Position numbers and translations under genes: made by a program. This document shows positions 50,714 through 62,900 of a stretch of 64,000 nt of DNA, piece by piece; positions within the stretch are counted from its first letter, which is position 1; every line of letters begins with the position of its first letter. The notes beneath the pieces were generated by a model that ran no database searches, was not told where the DNA came from, and was given only the letters and a program-made list of their open reading frames with translations. This DNA comes from Stenotrophomonas maltophilia (GTDB taxonomy: Bacteria; Pseudomonadota; Gammaproteobacteria; Xanthomonadales; Xanthomonadaceae), in contig NZ_LT906480.1 of NCBI RefSeq assembly GCF_900186865.1, positions 4,854,001-4,918,000 on the forward strand, given 5' to 3'.

Positions 50714-53700
50714 TGCGCGTCGCGCAGCGCGCCGAGGAAGGCGCGCAGCGAGGCCGGCTTGATCGGCTTGGTCAGCACGCGATAGCCACGCTCGCGCGCC
50801 ATCCGCTTCAGCTCGTCGCGACCATCGGCGGTCAGCAGCGCACCCGGCAGCGGGTAACCGGCGGCTTCGCGCAGGGCCACCAGCGCGTCCAGGCCATCCA
50901 TGCGGTCGTGCAGGTGGTAGTCGACCAGCATCACCTGTGGTCGTTCGGCCACCTTCTCCAACGCCTGATCCACCGTCGATGCCGTGATCACCTGCACCTG
51001 CCAACGGCCGAGCAGTGCGCGCATGCCGTCGAGGATCTCCTCGTCGTTGTCCACGCACAGCACGCGCAGGCCCGCCAGCGAATCGCTGCGCACCGGCGCG
51101 GCGACGGCCTGTACCGGCGCGGCCAGTTCGGTGTAGCCCGGCAGCGGTGCGACCCGCGGCAGGATGATCGAGAACATCGATCCCTTGCCGACCCGGCTCC
51201 GCGCATTGAGGCGATGGTCAAGCAGACGCGAGATGCGCTGGCAGATCGACAGGCCCAGCCCCAACCCCTGCTCACCCCAATCGAACGGTTGCTGGTAGCG
51301 GTGGAACTCGTCGAAGATCTGCCGCATGTGGTGCTCGGGAATGCCGGGCCCGGTATCCCAGACCTGCAGCTCCACTTCGTCGCCGCGCTGGCGCACGGCC
51401 AGCACGATGCGTCCCTGGCGCGTGTAGCGCAGCGCATTGGCCAGGAAGTTCTGCAGCACGCGGCGCAGCAGGCGGCGGTCACTACGCACCCATGCCGGGC
51501 GTGCGAACAGGTCCAGGCGCAGGCCACGGCCGGCGGCGACCGGAGTGTACTGCGCAGCCAGTTCGCGCATCAGCGCGCTCACGTCGAACTCGCCGATCAC
51601 TGGGTGCAGGCCGCCGGCGTCCAGGCGCGATACGTCCAGCAGGCCATCGAGCAGTTCTTCAGCCGCGCGCAGCGATGCATCCACGCGCTCGGCCAGGTGC
51701 TTCTGCTCATCGCTCACGTGATCGCTGTCGCGCAGCGCGGAAGCGAACAGGCGTGCGGCGTTCAGTGGCTGCAGCACGTCATGGCTGATCGCCGCCAGGA
51801 AGCGGGTCTTCGACTGCTGCGCGACCTCGGCCTCATGCGAACGCTCTGCCACGCGCTGTTCCAGCGTCTCGTTGGCTTCCAGCAGGGCCTTTTCCGCGTG
51901 CTTGTAGTCGGTGATGTCGTTGTAGCTGGTCACGTAACCGCCGCCGGGCAGCGCCTGGCCACGCATCTCGATCACCTTGCCATCGCTGCGGGTGCGCTCG
52001 AACACGTGCGGTGACCCCGCGCGCATGTAGCCGATGCGTCGGTTGATCTGCACTTCGATATCACCCTCGCCCAGCTCGCCGCGCTCGGCGTTGTAGCGGA
52101 TCAGGTCGGCCACCGGGCGACCTACGTAGAGCATGCCGTCGGGGTAGCCGAACATGTCCTGGTAACGACGATTCCATGCGGTCAGGCGCATGTCCGGATC
52201 GACCACGCTGACCCCGGCGCTGATGTTCTCCAGAGTGGTCGACAGGATCTCGCGGTTGAAGCGCAGTTCCTGCCCGGCTTCGTCCAGCACCGCCACCACT
52301 TCGCCCAGGTCCATGCCCGAGCCGCGCAGCAGGCTGGTCAGCAGCAGGCGCGCCGACGCCGCGCCGATCGACGCGGCCAGCAGGCGTTCGGTGAACTGCA
52401 CCCACGGTCGGTCAGCGGGCGCGGAAGACTGCAGCTCGCGGCCCAGCGACTGTGCCTGCTCAAAGAACGAACGCCGCGCATGGCGCTCGCCGACCACGCG
52501 CGAGGCAAGTGCCAGCAGGTCGCCCACGTGCACATGACCGGGCCAGCCACCGGCCACCGACGGGCGCTCGGCATACGGGTCGAGGAACGGCGCGGCGCGC
52601 AGCCGCTCGTCCACACCGGGCCGCCAGCGTGCGGACACCAGCATCATCGTCGCCGCATTGACCAGCAGCGACCAGAACGTGCCATGGGTCAGCGGGTCCC
52701 AGCCGGTCATGCCGAACAGCTGCTGCGGGCGCAGCCACTCGATGCCGAACGGGCCGTGCTGCACCCAGCCAGCATCGACCCAGCCGGCCATGGTCATCGC
52801 CGGCAGCAGCAGTGTGTACAGCCAGGTGGCGAAGCCCAGCAGCATGCCCACCTCGACACCACGCCGGCTCGCGCCGCGCCAGTACAGGCCGCCGATCAGC
52901 CCGGGCGCGAACTGCGCCACCGCCGCGAACGCCATCAGACCGTACGAGGCCAGCGTGCTGTCGTTGCTGCTGGTGCGATAGTAGCTGTAGGCCATCAGCG
53001 CCAGCAGCAGGATCGCCAGGCGGCGGATCCACAGCACGCGCGAGGCAACGTCGGCGGCTTCCTGATGGTCGCCACTGCGACGCAGCAGCACCGGCATCAC
53101 CAGGTCGTTGCTGACCATGGTGGCCAGCGCGATGGACGAGACGATGACCATGCCGGTGGCAGCGGAGAAGCCGCCCACATAGGCGATCAGCGCCAGCGCG
53201 TTGCGGCCTTCGGCCAGCGGCAGGGCCAGCACCATCGAGTCGTCGGCGACGCTGCCGCCGGTGCCGAACAGGGTCACGCCGGCGGTGGCGATCGGCAGCA
53301 CCATGCCCGAGATCAGTACCAGGTAGCCACCAAACATCCAGCGCGCGCGGCGTACGTCGCGCACGTCACCGCACTCGACCACGGCCACGTGGAACTGGCG
53401 TGGCAGGCAGATGATGGCGAGGAAGCTGAGCAGGGTCTGCGAGATGAAGCCCACCGGCGGCAGGCCGGTGAACAGTGTATGCACCGACTCGACGACCGCG
53501 TCGGTGCGGTTGCTCAGCCACAGGTAGGCGAACACGCCCACGGCCAGCATCGCCAGCAGCTTGATCACCGATTCGAAGGCGATCGCCAGCATCATGCCGT
53601 GGTGGTGCTCGGTGGCGTCGACCTGGCGGGTGCCGAACAGGGTGGCGAACAGCGCCATCAGCAGCGCCACGTACAGCGCCGGATCGGTGAAGAAGCCGGT

Positions 53701-54156
53701 CGGGCCGCTGTTGCCGGTCAGCACCTGCAGGCTCATCGCCACCGCTTTGTACTGCAGGGCCAGGTACGGGATGATGCCGATCAGGGCGATGATCGCCACC
53801 AGTGCCGCCAACCGCCGCGAGCGGCCGAAGCGCGAGGAGATGAAATCGGCGATGGAGACCACGTTCTGGCTGCGCGCGATCAGCGCCAGGCGCTCGATGA
53901 TGCGCCAGCCGAACAACAGCAGCAGCAACGGACCGATATAGATCGGCAGGTAGCCCACGCCGTTGCGCACGGCGGTACCCACCGCGCCGTAGAAGGTCCA
54001 CGACGAGCAGTACACGGCCAGCGCCAGGCTGTACACCACCGGCCGCAGCCACGGCCGGTCGGGATACATCGGCCGGCGGTCACCCCACCACGCCACGCCG
54101 AACAGCAGCGCGGCATAGGCAACCGAGACCAGCAGCAGGATCCAGCTGGAGACCAC
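50710..54156 (-). CDS. SSS-type hybrid sensor histidine kinase (CrbS/MxtR-like)
   Basis: A 1148-residue membrane kinase. Residues 1-500 are a sodium/solute-symporter-like domain with about 12 helices (YSLALAVYCSSWTFYGAVGTA, IADFISSRFGRSRRLAALV). A PAS domain follows, then HisKA with His792 in AAISHDVLQPLNAARL, an HATPase domain (NFLANALRYTRQG, GLGLGLSICQRI), and a C-terminal receiver with Asp1079 (MLVDYHLHD). Length and layout match CrbS/MxtR, which respond to acetate and control acs through a LuxR regulator. The matching regulator and acs lie 1-4 kb away. A GTAG repeat supplies its TAG stop. Confidence 0.93.
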   Translation of the reverse strand: MVSSWILLLVSVAYAALLFGVAWWGDRRPMYPDRPWLRPVVYSLALAVYCSSWTFYGAVGTAVRNGVGYLPIYIGPLLLLLFGWRIIERLALIARSQNVVSIADFISSRFGRSRRLAALVAIIALIGIIPYLALQYKAVAMSLQVLTGNSGPTGFFTDPALYVALLMALFATLFGTRQVDATEHHHGMMLAIAFESVIKLLAMLAVGVFAYLWLSNRTDAVVESVHTLFTGLPPVGFISQTLLSFLAIICLPRQFHVAVVECGDVRDVRRARWMFGGYLVLISGMVLPIATAGVTLFGTGGSVADDSMVLALPLAEGRNALALIAYVGGFSAATGMVIVSSIALATMVSNDLVMPVLLRRSGDHQEAADVASRVLWIRRLAILLLALMAYSYYRTSSNDSTLASYGLMAFAAVAQFAPGLIGGLYWRGASRRGVEVGMLLGFATWLYTLLLPAMTMAGWVDAGWVQHGPFGIEWLRPQQLFGMTGWDPLTHGTFWSLLVNAATMMLVSARWRPGVDERLRAAPFLDPYAERPSVAGGWPGHVHVGDLLALASRVVGERHARRSFFEQAQSLGRELQSSAPADRPWVQFTERLLAASIGAASARLLLTSLLRGSGMDLGEVVAVLDEAGQELRFNREILSTTLENISAGVSVVDPDMRLTAWNRRYQDMFGYPDGMLYVGRPVADLIRYNAERGELGEGDIEVQINRRIGYMRAGSPHVFERTRSDGKVIEMRGQALPGGGYVTSYNDITDYKHAEKALLEANETLEQRVAERSHEAEVAQQSKTRFLAAISHDVLQPLNAARLFASALRDSDHVSDEQKHLAERVDASLRAAEELLDGLLDVSRLDAGGLHPVIGEFDVSALMRELAAQYTPVAAGRGLRLDLFARPAWVRSDRRLLRRVLQNFLANALRYTRQGRIVLAVRQRGDEVELQVWDTGPGIPEHHMRQIFDEFHRYQQPFDWGEQGLGLGLSICQRISRLLDHRLNARSRVGKGSMFSIILPRVAPLPGYTELAAPVQAVAAPVRSDSLAGLRVLCVDNDEEILDGMRALLGRWQVQVITASTVDQALEKVAERPQVMLVDYHLHDRMDGLDALVALREAAGYPLPGALLTADGRDELKRMARERGYRVLTKPIKPASLRAFLGALRDAQ

Positions 54157-54184
54157 GCGTGCGTTTCCGTCGGAACAGGGGCCA

Positions 54185-54357
54185 GTAGATCACGACCGTT
54201 GGTCGTGAGGGTAGGTCATGGCGGTGGGTCACGACCGTTGGCCCGTCTGGTGGGTCACGACCGTTGGTCGTGACGGGGACATCCGCGCCCACTGACAGTG
54301 GGCACCTACCGGGAATCAATGGGCACCCACCAGGAAGCGGTGGGCACCTGCCAGGTA
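54185..54357. repeat. REP-like palindrome cluster
   Basis: Several small palindromes such as GTAGATCACGACC-GTT-GGTCGTGA and GTGGGTCACGACC-GTTGGTCGTGA, followed by GTGCCCACT/AGTGGGCAC pieces, fill the gap between the kinase and S46 peptidase genes. Confidence 0.75.
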
Positions 54358-54363
54358 CCGGCG

Positions 54364-56511
<2,148 letters not shown>

Positions 56512-56638
56512 GAGGCAATCCGGTACGACAGAACAGCCCGGGACCATAGCCCGTGGGGCGCTGTCGGGCAACGCCCGATGGTCAGGGGGTCGGGGCCACT
56601 CCTACAATCGCGGTTCCCTGCACAACGGACGTCAGCAG

Positions 56639-58327
56639 ATGATTGTTGGAATCGACCTGGGCACGACGCACTCGCTCATCGGTGTGCATTCGTCGGATGG
56701 ACCGCGCCTGTTCCCCAATGCCCATGGCGAGCTGTTGACCCCGTCGGTAGTCAGTCTCGACGGCGACATCGTGCTGGTGGGTGCTCCCGCTCGCGATCGC
56801 CTGATCAGCCATCCTGATCAGAGCGTGGCCCATTTCAAACGCTGGATGGGCAGCAACCGTGAAACCCGGCTGGGCGATCGCGTATTCCGTCCCGAGGAGC
56901 TTTCGGCGCTGGTGCTGCGTTCATTGCTGGCCGATGCGGAAGCCGTGCTCGGGCAGAAAGTGGAAGAAGCGGTCATCAGCGTGCCTGCGTATTTTTCCGA
57001 CGCCCAGCGCAAGGCCACCCGCGCCGCCGGCGAACTGGCTGGCATCCGGGTCGAGCGCCTGATCAACGAACCCACCGCCGCCGCGCTGTCCTATGGCCTG
57101 CAGCAGCGCGAGGAGGAAGCTCGGGTGCTGGTACTGGACCTTGGCGGTGGCACCTTCGATGTCTCCATCCTGGAGCTGTTCGAAGGTGTGGTGGAAGTCC
57201 ATGCCAGCGCCGGCGACAACTTCCTTGGCGGGGAAGACTTCCTGCGGGTGCTCGAGCAGGCGTTGCTGGCCGAACAGGGCCTGCGGGCGGCCATGATCGC
57301 CCCGGGCGAACGTGCACAGCTGCTGCGCCGGCTGGAACTGTTCAAGCGCGAACTGAGCCAACAGGGCAGCGGCCACCTGCAGTTCAACCTGGAAGGCCGC
57401 GAATTGGACTGGCAGCTGGATGAGGCACGCTACGCGCAGTTGTGCGACCCCCTGCTGCAGCGCATGCGTGCGCCCATCGAACGGGCCATCCGTGATGCCC
57501 GCCTGAAGCCGGAGGCGCTGGACGACATCGTGCTGGTGGGCGGTGCCGTCCGCATGCCGATGATCAGCCGGCTGGTGACCCGCATGTTCGGTCGCCTGCC
57601 ATTGCGGCATGTCAACCCGGACCAGGCCATCGCCATGGGCGCGGCCGTGGCGGCCGGCCTTAAAGCGCGCGACCAGTCACTGCGCGAAACCGTGCTGACC
57701 GATGTCTGCCCCTATACGTTGGGCATACAGGTGTGCCGTCGCGATGCATCCGGCCAGGAGCGCGGCGGCTACTTCCATCCGATCATCCAGCGCAACAGCG
57801 TGGTGCCGGTCAGCCGCGAGGACGATTTCTGCCCAATCAACGATGCACAGACACAGCTGGTACTGGACATCTACCAGGGCGAAAGCCCCACCGTGGACCG
57901 CAACATCAAACTGGGTGAAATCCGCATTCCGTTGAAGGGAAAGGGCCCGGCCCAGGCAAAAAGCGTGACTGCCCGCTTCACCTACGACGTCAACGGATTG
58001 CTGCAGGTGGAGGTGACCGAACATGCCAGCGGGACCCGGCATGAGCTGATCCTGGAACAGAACCCCGGCTTGCTGTCACCGGACGAGATCCAGCAGCGGC
58101 TCGCGGCACTGCAGTCATTGAAAGTGCATCCGCGCGACGATCAACCGAACCTGGCCGTAGTGGCCCGACTGGGTCGGCTTTACGAAGAGTGCCTCGACCA
58201 GCGCGATACCCTGCAGAGATGGCTGTCGCAGTTCCATGCTGCGCTGGAGAGCCAGGACCTGGCCCGTATCGAACGCCACCGCGAGGAATTGACCCACGCC
58301 ATGGATTCGCTGGAGATCGATGCATGA
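56639..58327 (+). CDS. hscC: HscC-like Hsp70 chaperone
   Basis: A 562-residue Hsp70, shorter than DnaK (about 640). The actin-like ATPase domain begins IVGIDLGTTHSLIGVHSSDG and carries INEPTAAALSYGLQ and LVLDLGGGTFDVSILELF; the substrate domain is short and lacks the long C-terminal lid. The length and signatures fit HscC, a specialised Hsp70. The stop overlaps the ATG of a J-domain-like gene (ATGA), as E. coli hscC is linked to its own J partners. TACAAT 33 bases before the ATG may be its -10. Confidence 0.93.
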   Translation: MIVGIDLGTTHSLIGVHSSDGPRLFPNAHGELLTPSVVSLDGDIVLVGAPARDRLISHPDQSVAHFKRWMGSNRETRLGDRVFRPEELSALVLRSLLADAEAVLGQKVEEAVISVPAYFSDAQRKATRAAGELAGIRVERLINEPTAAALSYGLQQREEEARVLVLDLGGGTFDVSILELFEGVVEVHASAGDNFLGGEDFLRVLEQALLAEQGLRAAMIAPGERAQLLRRLELFKRELSQQGSGHLQFNLEGRELDWQLDEARYAQLCDPLLQRMRAPIERAIRDARLKPEALDDIVLVGGAVRMPMISRLVTRMFGRLPLRHVNPDQAIAMGAAVAAGLKARDQSLRETVLTDVCPYTLGIQVCRRDASGQERGGYFHPIIQRNSVVPVSREDDFCPINDAQTQLVLDIYQGESPTVDRNIKLGEIRIPLKGKGPAQAKSVTARFTYDVNGLLQVEVTEHASGTRHELILEQNPGLLSPDEIQQRLAALQSLKVHPRDDQPNLAVVARLGRLYEECLDQRDTLQRWLSQFHAALESQDLARIERHREELTHAMDSLEIDA

Positions 58328-59937
58328 GGCGGGGGCTGGACGTCCTCGAACTGGACGAGGATGCTGACGAGCGGGCGATCAAGCGAGCCTACGCCAGGCT
58401 GTTGCGGGTAACCCGGCCTGACGATGATCCGGTTGCGTTCCAGCACCTGCATGAGGCTTACCAGTCTGCGTTGTCATGGGTGAAACAACGCGCTCAGCCC
58501 CTCGACATCGATCAGGACAAGCACGCCTTGCCGCCGATGCAGGATCCATCGCTGGAACCGGCGTCGCGTGCACATATCGATGCGATACACGCAGCGATCG
58601 CGCTGGATCGCCAGCTGGAGCAGGAACGCGGGCCATACGGCCATGACCCTGTCCGGATCGTGCAGACCACACCGATGCCGCCAGCCGACACCGGGTTGGA
58701 CAAGGTGGTAGAGCCGTCGCAGAGCGATCCGCACGGGCCTGACGCGTTACCAACGGCGCACGCCCTGGCACCGCAGCCCACGCTCGCCCCTGCTGGCGAC
58801 GGCGAGCGATCGCCACTGCGTTCAGTGGATCAGATGGTCGCGGCCATCCTGATCCGACTGGCTGCAGCTGCCCGGGGCAGCGACGATGACACGACCGTGC
58901 CCGCGCTGGAAACCTGGCTGCAGGCTCAACCCGAGCTATGGTCCCTGCATGACAAGCCGCTCATCGCGGCGTCCCTGCTGGAGCAACTGCGCGAGGCGTC
59001 CCCGCCTCTGCCGCGGGAGGTGGTCGAGCACGTGGCCAGCAGCTTCGGCTGGGATGATATCGGCAACGGACTCGATGCCGAGGATCTGCAGCGGATCGTG
59101 CGTCGCTACGATCAGGCCTGGATGCTCACGGATGCGGGCCGGCAGCGCCTGGCGTGGCATGTTTCGCGGCTGGACACCTCCATCGTGCGCCCGGATATGC
59201 GCCCGGTACTGGACCGGTTGCGCCGCCCGCGCAGCCGCTGGCGCAACCTGCTGGAGTCGCTGCCGTGGTCGCGGCCCGACGTCACGGTGCTGACGTTGGC
59301 GGCACTGCGTTACTGGCCCGATCGTGAGCTGCCGCCAGGCCTGTCCGCCACGCAGGTGGCGTTCTGGAGTCGCTTCGGCAGCCGTCAGGATCCTCTGCGT
59401 TCGCAGGTGGCCGCCCTTCGGGCCTGGTTGGCCGGCCTGCTGTGCGGCACGATCTGCCTGGTCGGCGTGATCAACAGCTGGCCACTGGCCTCCACCGAGG
59501 GCGGCATGACCGGCGGTGCGAAGGCCGCGCTCAGCCTCGCGATCGGCACGCTGCTGATTCCATTCGGCTGGTACCTGATCTGCGGATTACGGATGCTGAT
59601 CAGCTGGCAGGTGAACCCGGTTGCGGCTGGAAGCTGGCGGCAGGTCGCCTCGCTTCCAGTTACTGTCGTTGTCGGTGCCGGCCTTCTGCTGCTGTTCCAG
59701 CATGAGTCGTTCCCGGATATGTCTGGGATCCTGTTGGCTCGTGGACTGGTGTTCGCGCTCTGGTTGGTGGCATTCATCGGTACCACCACGCAGCGCCAGC
59801 GGCTCGGTATGGCCGACCATGGCGCCCTGGACCGCGTCAGCATGATTCCCGGCCTGATTTTTCCCTGGTTGGGGCTGGTGATCGTGCTGGGCTATTGGGC
59901 CCGCACCCAGGTGCTGCGGCGCAGATCGCCGCAATGA
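58324..59937 (+). CDS. J-domain-like membrane protein, partner of the HscC-like chaperone
   Basis: A 537-residue protein. Residues 1-55 form a J-like domain (LDVLELDEDADERAIKRAYA) in which HPD is replaced by RPD (31-33, in VTRPDDDP). That altered HPD resembles the J proteins coupled to HscC (DjlB/DjlC type). A central helical region and four C-terminal hydrophobic helices (about 408-430, 447-472, 485-505 and 515-530) put it in the inner membrane with the J part likely cytosolic. Overlapping start and stop with hscC show coupling. Whether RPD activates the Hsp70 ATPase is not known to me. Confidence 0.8.
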   Translation: MRRGLDVLELDEDADERAIKRAYARLLRVTRPDDDPVAFQHLHEAYQSALSWVKQRAQPLDIDQDKHALPPMQDPSLEPASRAHIDAIHAAIALDRQLEQERGPYGHDPVRIVQTTPMPPADTGLDKVVEPSQSDPHGPDALPTAHALAPQPTLAPAGDGERSPLRSVDQMVAAILIRLAAAARGSDDDTTVPALETWLQAQPELWSLHDKPLIAASLLEQLREASPPLPREVVEHVASSFGWDDIGNGLDAEDLQRIVRRYDQAWMLTDAGRQRLAWHVSRLDTSIVRPDMRPVLDRLRRPRSRWRNLLESLPWSRPDVTVLTLAALRYWPDRELPPGLSATQVAFWSRFGSRQDPLRSQVAALRAWLAGLLCGTICLVGVINSWPLASTEGGMTGGAKAALSLAIGTLLIPFGWYLICGLRMLISWQVNPVAAGSWRQVASLPVTVVVGAGLLLLFQHESFPDMSGILLARGLVFALWLVAFIGTTTQRQRLGMADHGALDRVSMIPGLIFPWLGLVIVLGYWARTQVLRRRSPQ

Positions 59938-59956
59938 TGCATCCATGTGCGGCGGG

Positions 59957-62900
59957 TTATTTCTCCCGCCGCCAGTTGATCGACCCACGGTTTTCCACCG
60001 TGCTCGACTCCACTTCCACGTCGAAGCCGCGACGCAGCAGGTACTTCAGCGTGATCACCGAACCGGCACCGACCAGCGACACGCCGTAGCCGACGTACAG
60101 CTTGGGCGAGATGTACTTGCCAACACCGATCACCGAGCCGCCCAGCGCGCGCGACTGGCTCACGCCGGCATCGTCCAGGCCCAGCTTGGCGCCCAGCTGC
60201 GACGCCAGCAGGTCGCTGCCAGCCGAGAGCGCCGCCGAGGCCGCGTTGACCTGCTGGGCCTGGTCGCTGCTGGCACCGGTCAGGCTGCGGCCCAGCACCA
60301 GGTAGGCCAGTGCCTCGGACTGCGACATCGCCGGCTCGGACCACACGTCCGCGCGCGGCTGCTGCGCACGCCCGGTCACGTCGATGCCGGCGGTGACATC
60401 ACCGATCCGGCGCTCGGCACGGATGTTGATGCGCGGGTCGGACACCGCGTTGTAGTTCCAGGTGAGGTTGCCACGGGTGATGGTCAGGTCCTGCCCATAC
60501 GCCTTGTAGCGACCACTCACTTCCAGGCCACCATTGGCGGTCATTTCGCGGCCAGGCTTGGCCCAGACCTGCATCTTGCCGGTCAGTGCGCCCTTCAGGC
60601 CGAAGCCGGTCATCTTCACCTTGTCACCGAGGCTGACGGTCAGGTCCATGTCCAGCGGCGAGGTGCGCGACTCTTCCGGATCGGCCGGGTCGAGCACCAC
60701 CACGTCTTCGGACACCGAGGTGCCGCGGTCCAGGCGCTCCAGGTCGATCTCGGCCTCGGGCACGTGCACGGTGCCACGCAGCTCCATCGCTGCCTTGGCC
60801 AACGTGAAGTCGAGGTTGGGGTTGGCGACGATGCGCAGCTCGCTGGTGTTGGACAGCAGCACGTTCTCGCCGTGGATCTTCAGCTGCAGCGGTTGTGCAT
60901 CACCAAACCACGACAGGCCACCATCCACGTACAGCGTGCCCTGGCCCGAGTTGGCCTGCGCGGTGATCTTTGCCGAACCGTCGGGCTGGGCCACGAAGCT
61001 GCCCTTGCCCTGGTCGAAGGTCAGGCCCAGCGCGGGGAATTCGCCCTTGAAGTTGCTCAGCTGGGCGTCACCGCCCAGCGATGGCTGGCCGCGCGTACCG
61101 CGCAGGCTGACGTGGCCCTCGATCAGGCCGGTCGGGCGCACGATGTCCGGCGAGAACAGCTCCAGCCAGTAAAGTCGCGACATGTTGAGGTAGAGCTCGC
61201 CGTTCAGCGGCGCACTGGCCTCCCAGCCGGTCTGCATCCTGGCATCGACGAAGCCGTTGCCCTGGAAGCCCATGCCCAGGTAGCCCTTGATGCTGGCCGG
61301 GGTCATGTCGAGCTTGAGCGAGAACTGGTCATAACGCACCAGCTCGCCGCGGGTGGTATCCCCCACGGTGTTGCGGTTCTCGCCCAGGCGCACGCCGCCT
61401 TCCTTCGAGCGCACCTCTACATGGCCTTCCCAGGCATTGCCGCGCGGGCGGATCTGCGCGTCCAGGCTGACATCGCCACGCAGGTAGATGCGGCGGCCGG
61501 ACTGCGGCGGCAGCCACGGCTGCACCAGCGCCAGCGGCAGCGCATCACTGCGCACCACCAGGCCCTCACGCGGCCAGTTGGCCTGTGCGCACAGCGCGCC
61601 GCTGCTGGCAGCGGCCAGGCAGGCTTCGGACAGGGTGTAGGTGCTGCCGTTGATCGCGAACGCCGCCGGTGCACGCAACGACCAGGCATCGCCCTTCACC
61701 GGTGCGATACGCAGCGACGCCAGTTCGCCGCGCCACTGCGCGCCCTGCTGGCGGACGCTGCCCTGCAGCTCGATCGCGCCCATCTCGTTGCGGGTCTGCG
61801 CGGCCAGGCGCAGGTTGGAGACACTGCCCTGCGCATCCACGTTCAAGCGTTCCAGCAGCATGCCGGCGTTGACCTGCTGGCCCTGCACCGCCAGCGTGCC
61901 GCTGTCGCCGCGCCATGGCAGGTGGCCCTTGATGCTCACGCTCTCGGCGCCGTAGCCGTCCCAGTGGAGGTTGTTGCCGACCAGGTCGGCAGTGATGTCC
62001 GGCGCATCGCGCGGGCCCTTCACCTGTACCTGTCCACGCAGGCCGCCATCGGCGCCGGGCAGCAGATCGCTCAGCTGCAGCGGTTCGAAACGCGCGTCGA
62101 TGTCGAGGCGATCACCCACCTTGCCCGACGCGGTCACCCGGCTGCTGCCCAGCGACAGCTTCAGATCGCCCTGGCCCTGCGCGCCCTGCAGCGCGAACTT
62201 GCCCTGTGCGTCGAGATTGCGCTGGCGCAGTATGCCCTTCAGCGACGGCAGGTCGACCGTGGCTTCCAGCGTGCCGGCCGTGCCCGGCGGCGCGTTTGCC
62301 GGCGGCGGCAGCTGGCGGCCCTTGGAGGCCAGGTTGCCGGACAGGCGGCCGTTCCAGCCCGGCACGAAATAGCCGGGGTCGAAGTCCTTCAGCGTGGCCT
62401 TGGCATCCCAGTCCAGCTGCGGTGCCCACGCCACCTGGCCTTCCACCTGCAGCTGCCCACCCGGCGTCTGCGCCTGCAGCTGGTGGATCGACGCGGCCTG
62501 GTCATTGCCGCGTACGTCGAACTGCAGTTGTGCCTTCTGCTTTTCGCGTTCGACATCGGCACGGCCGATCGCGGCCCACGCCTTCAAGGTACCGGCCAGG
62601 CCGAAGCGCGCTTCCTTCAGGGTGACCGGCACCGGTGCGCTGCCGGCCGTGTTCGGATCGGGCGCCGGCACGTAGGTCAGGTCATGGGCGACCACCGAGA
62701 AATTGAGTTTCTGCTGGTCTTCCTGGCTGAAGTCGGCGGTGCCTTCCAGCCGTGCCTCACCGCCAAGCCCTTTCACCAGCAGGGGCGACACCTTCAGCAC
62801 CTGGTCCTGCAGCGACACCACCGACGGTGCCAGCTCCAGCTCCTGATCACCCTGCTTCACCTTGCCACGCAGGTTGGCGTTGCCGCCCTTGCCAGCCGCG

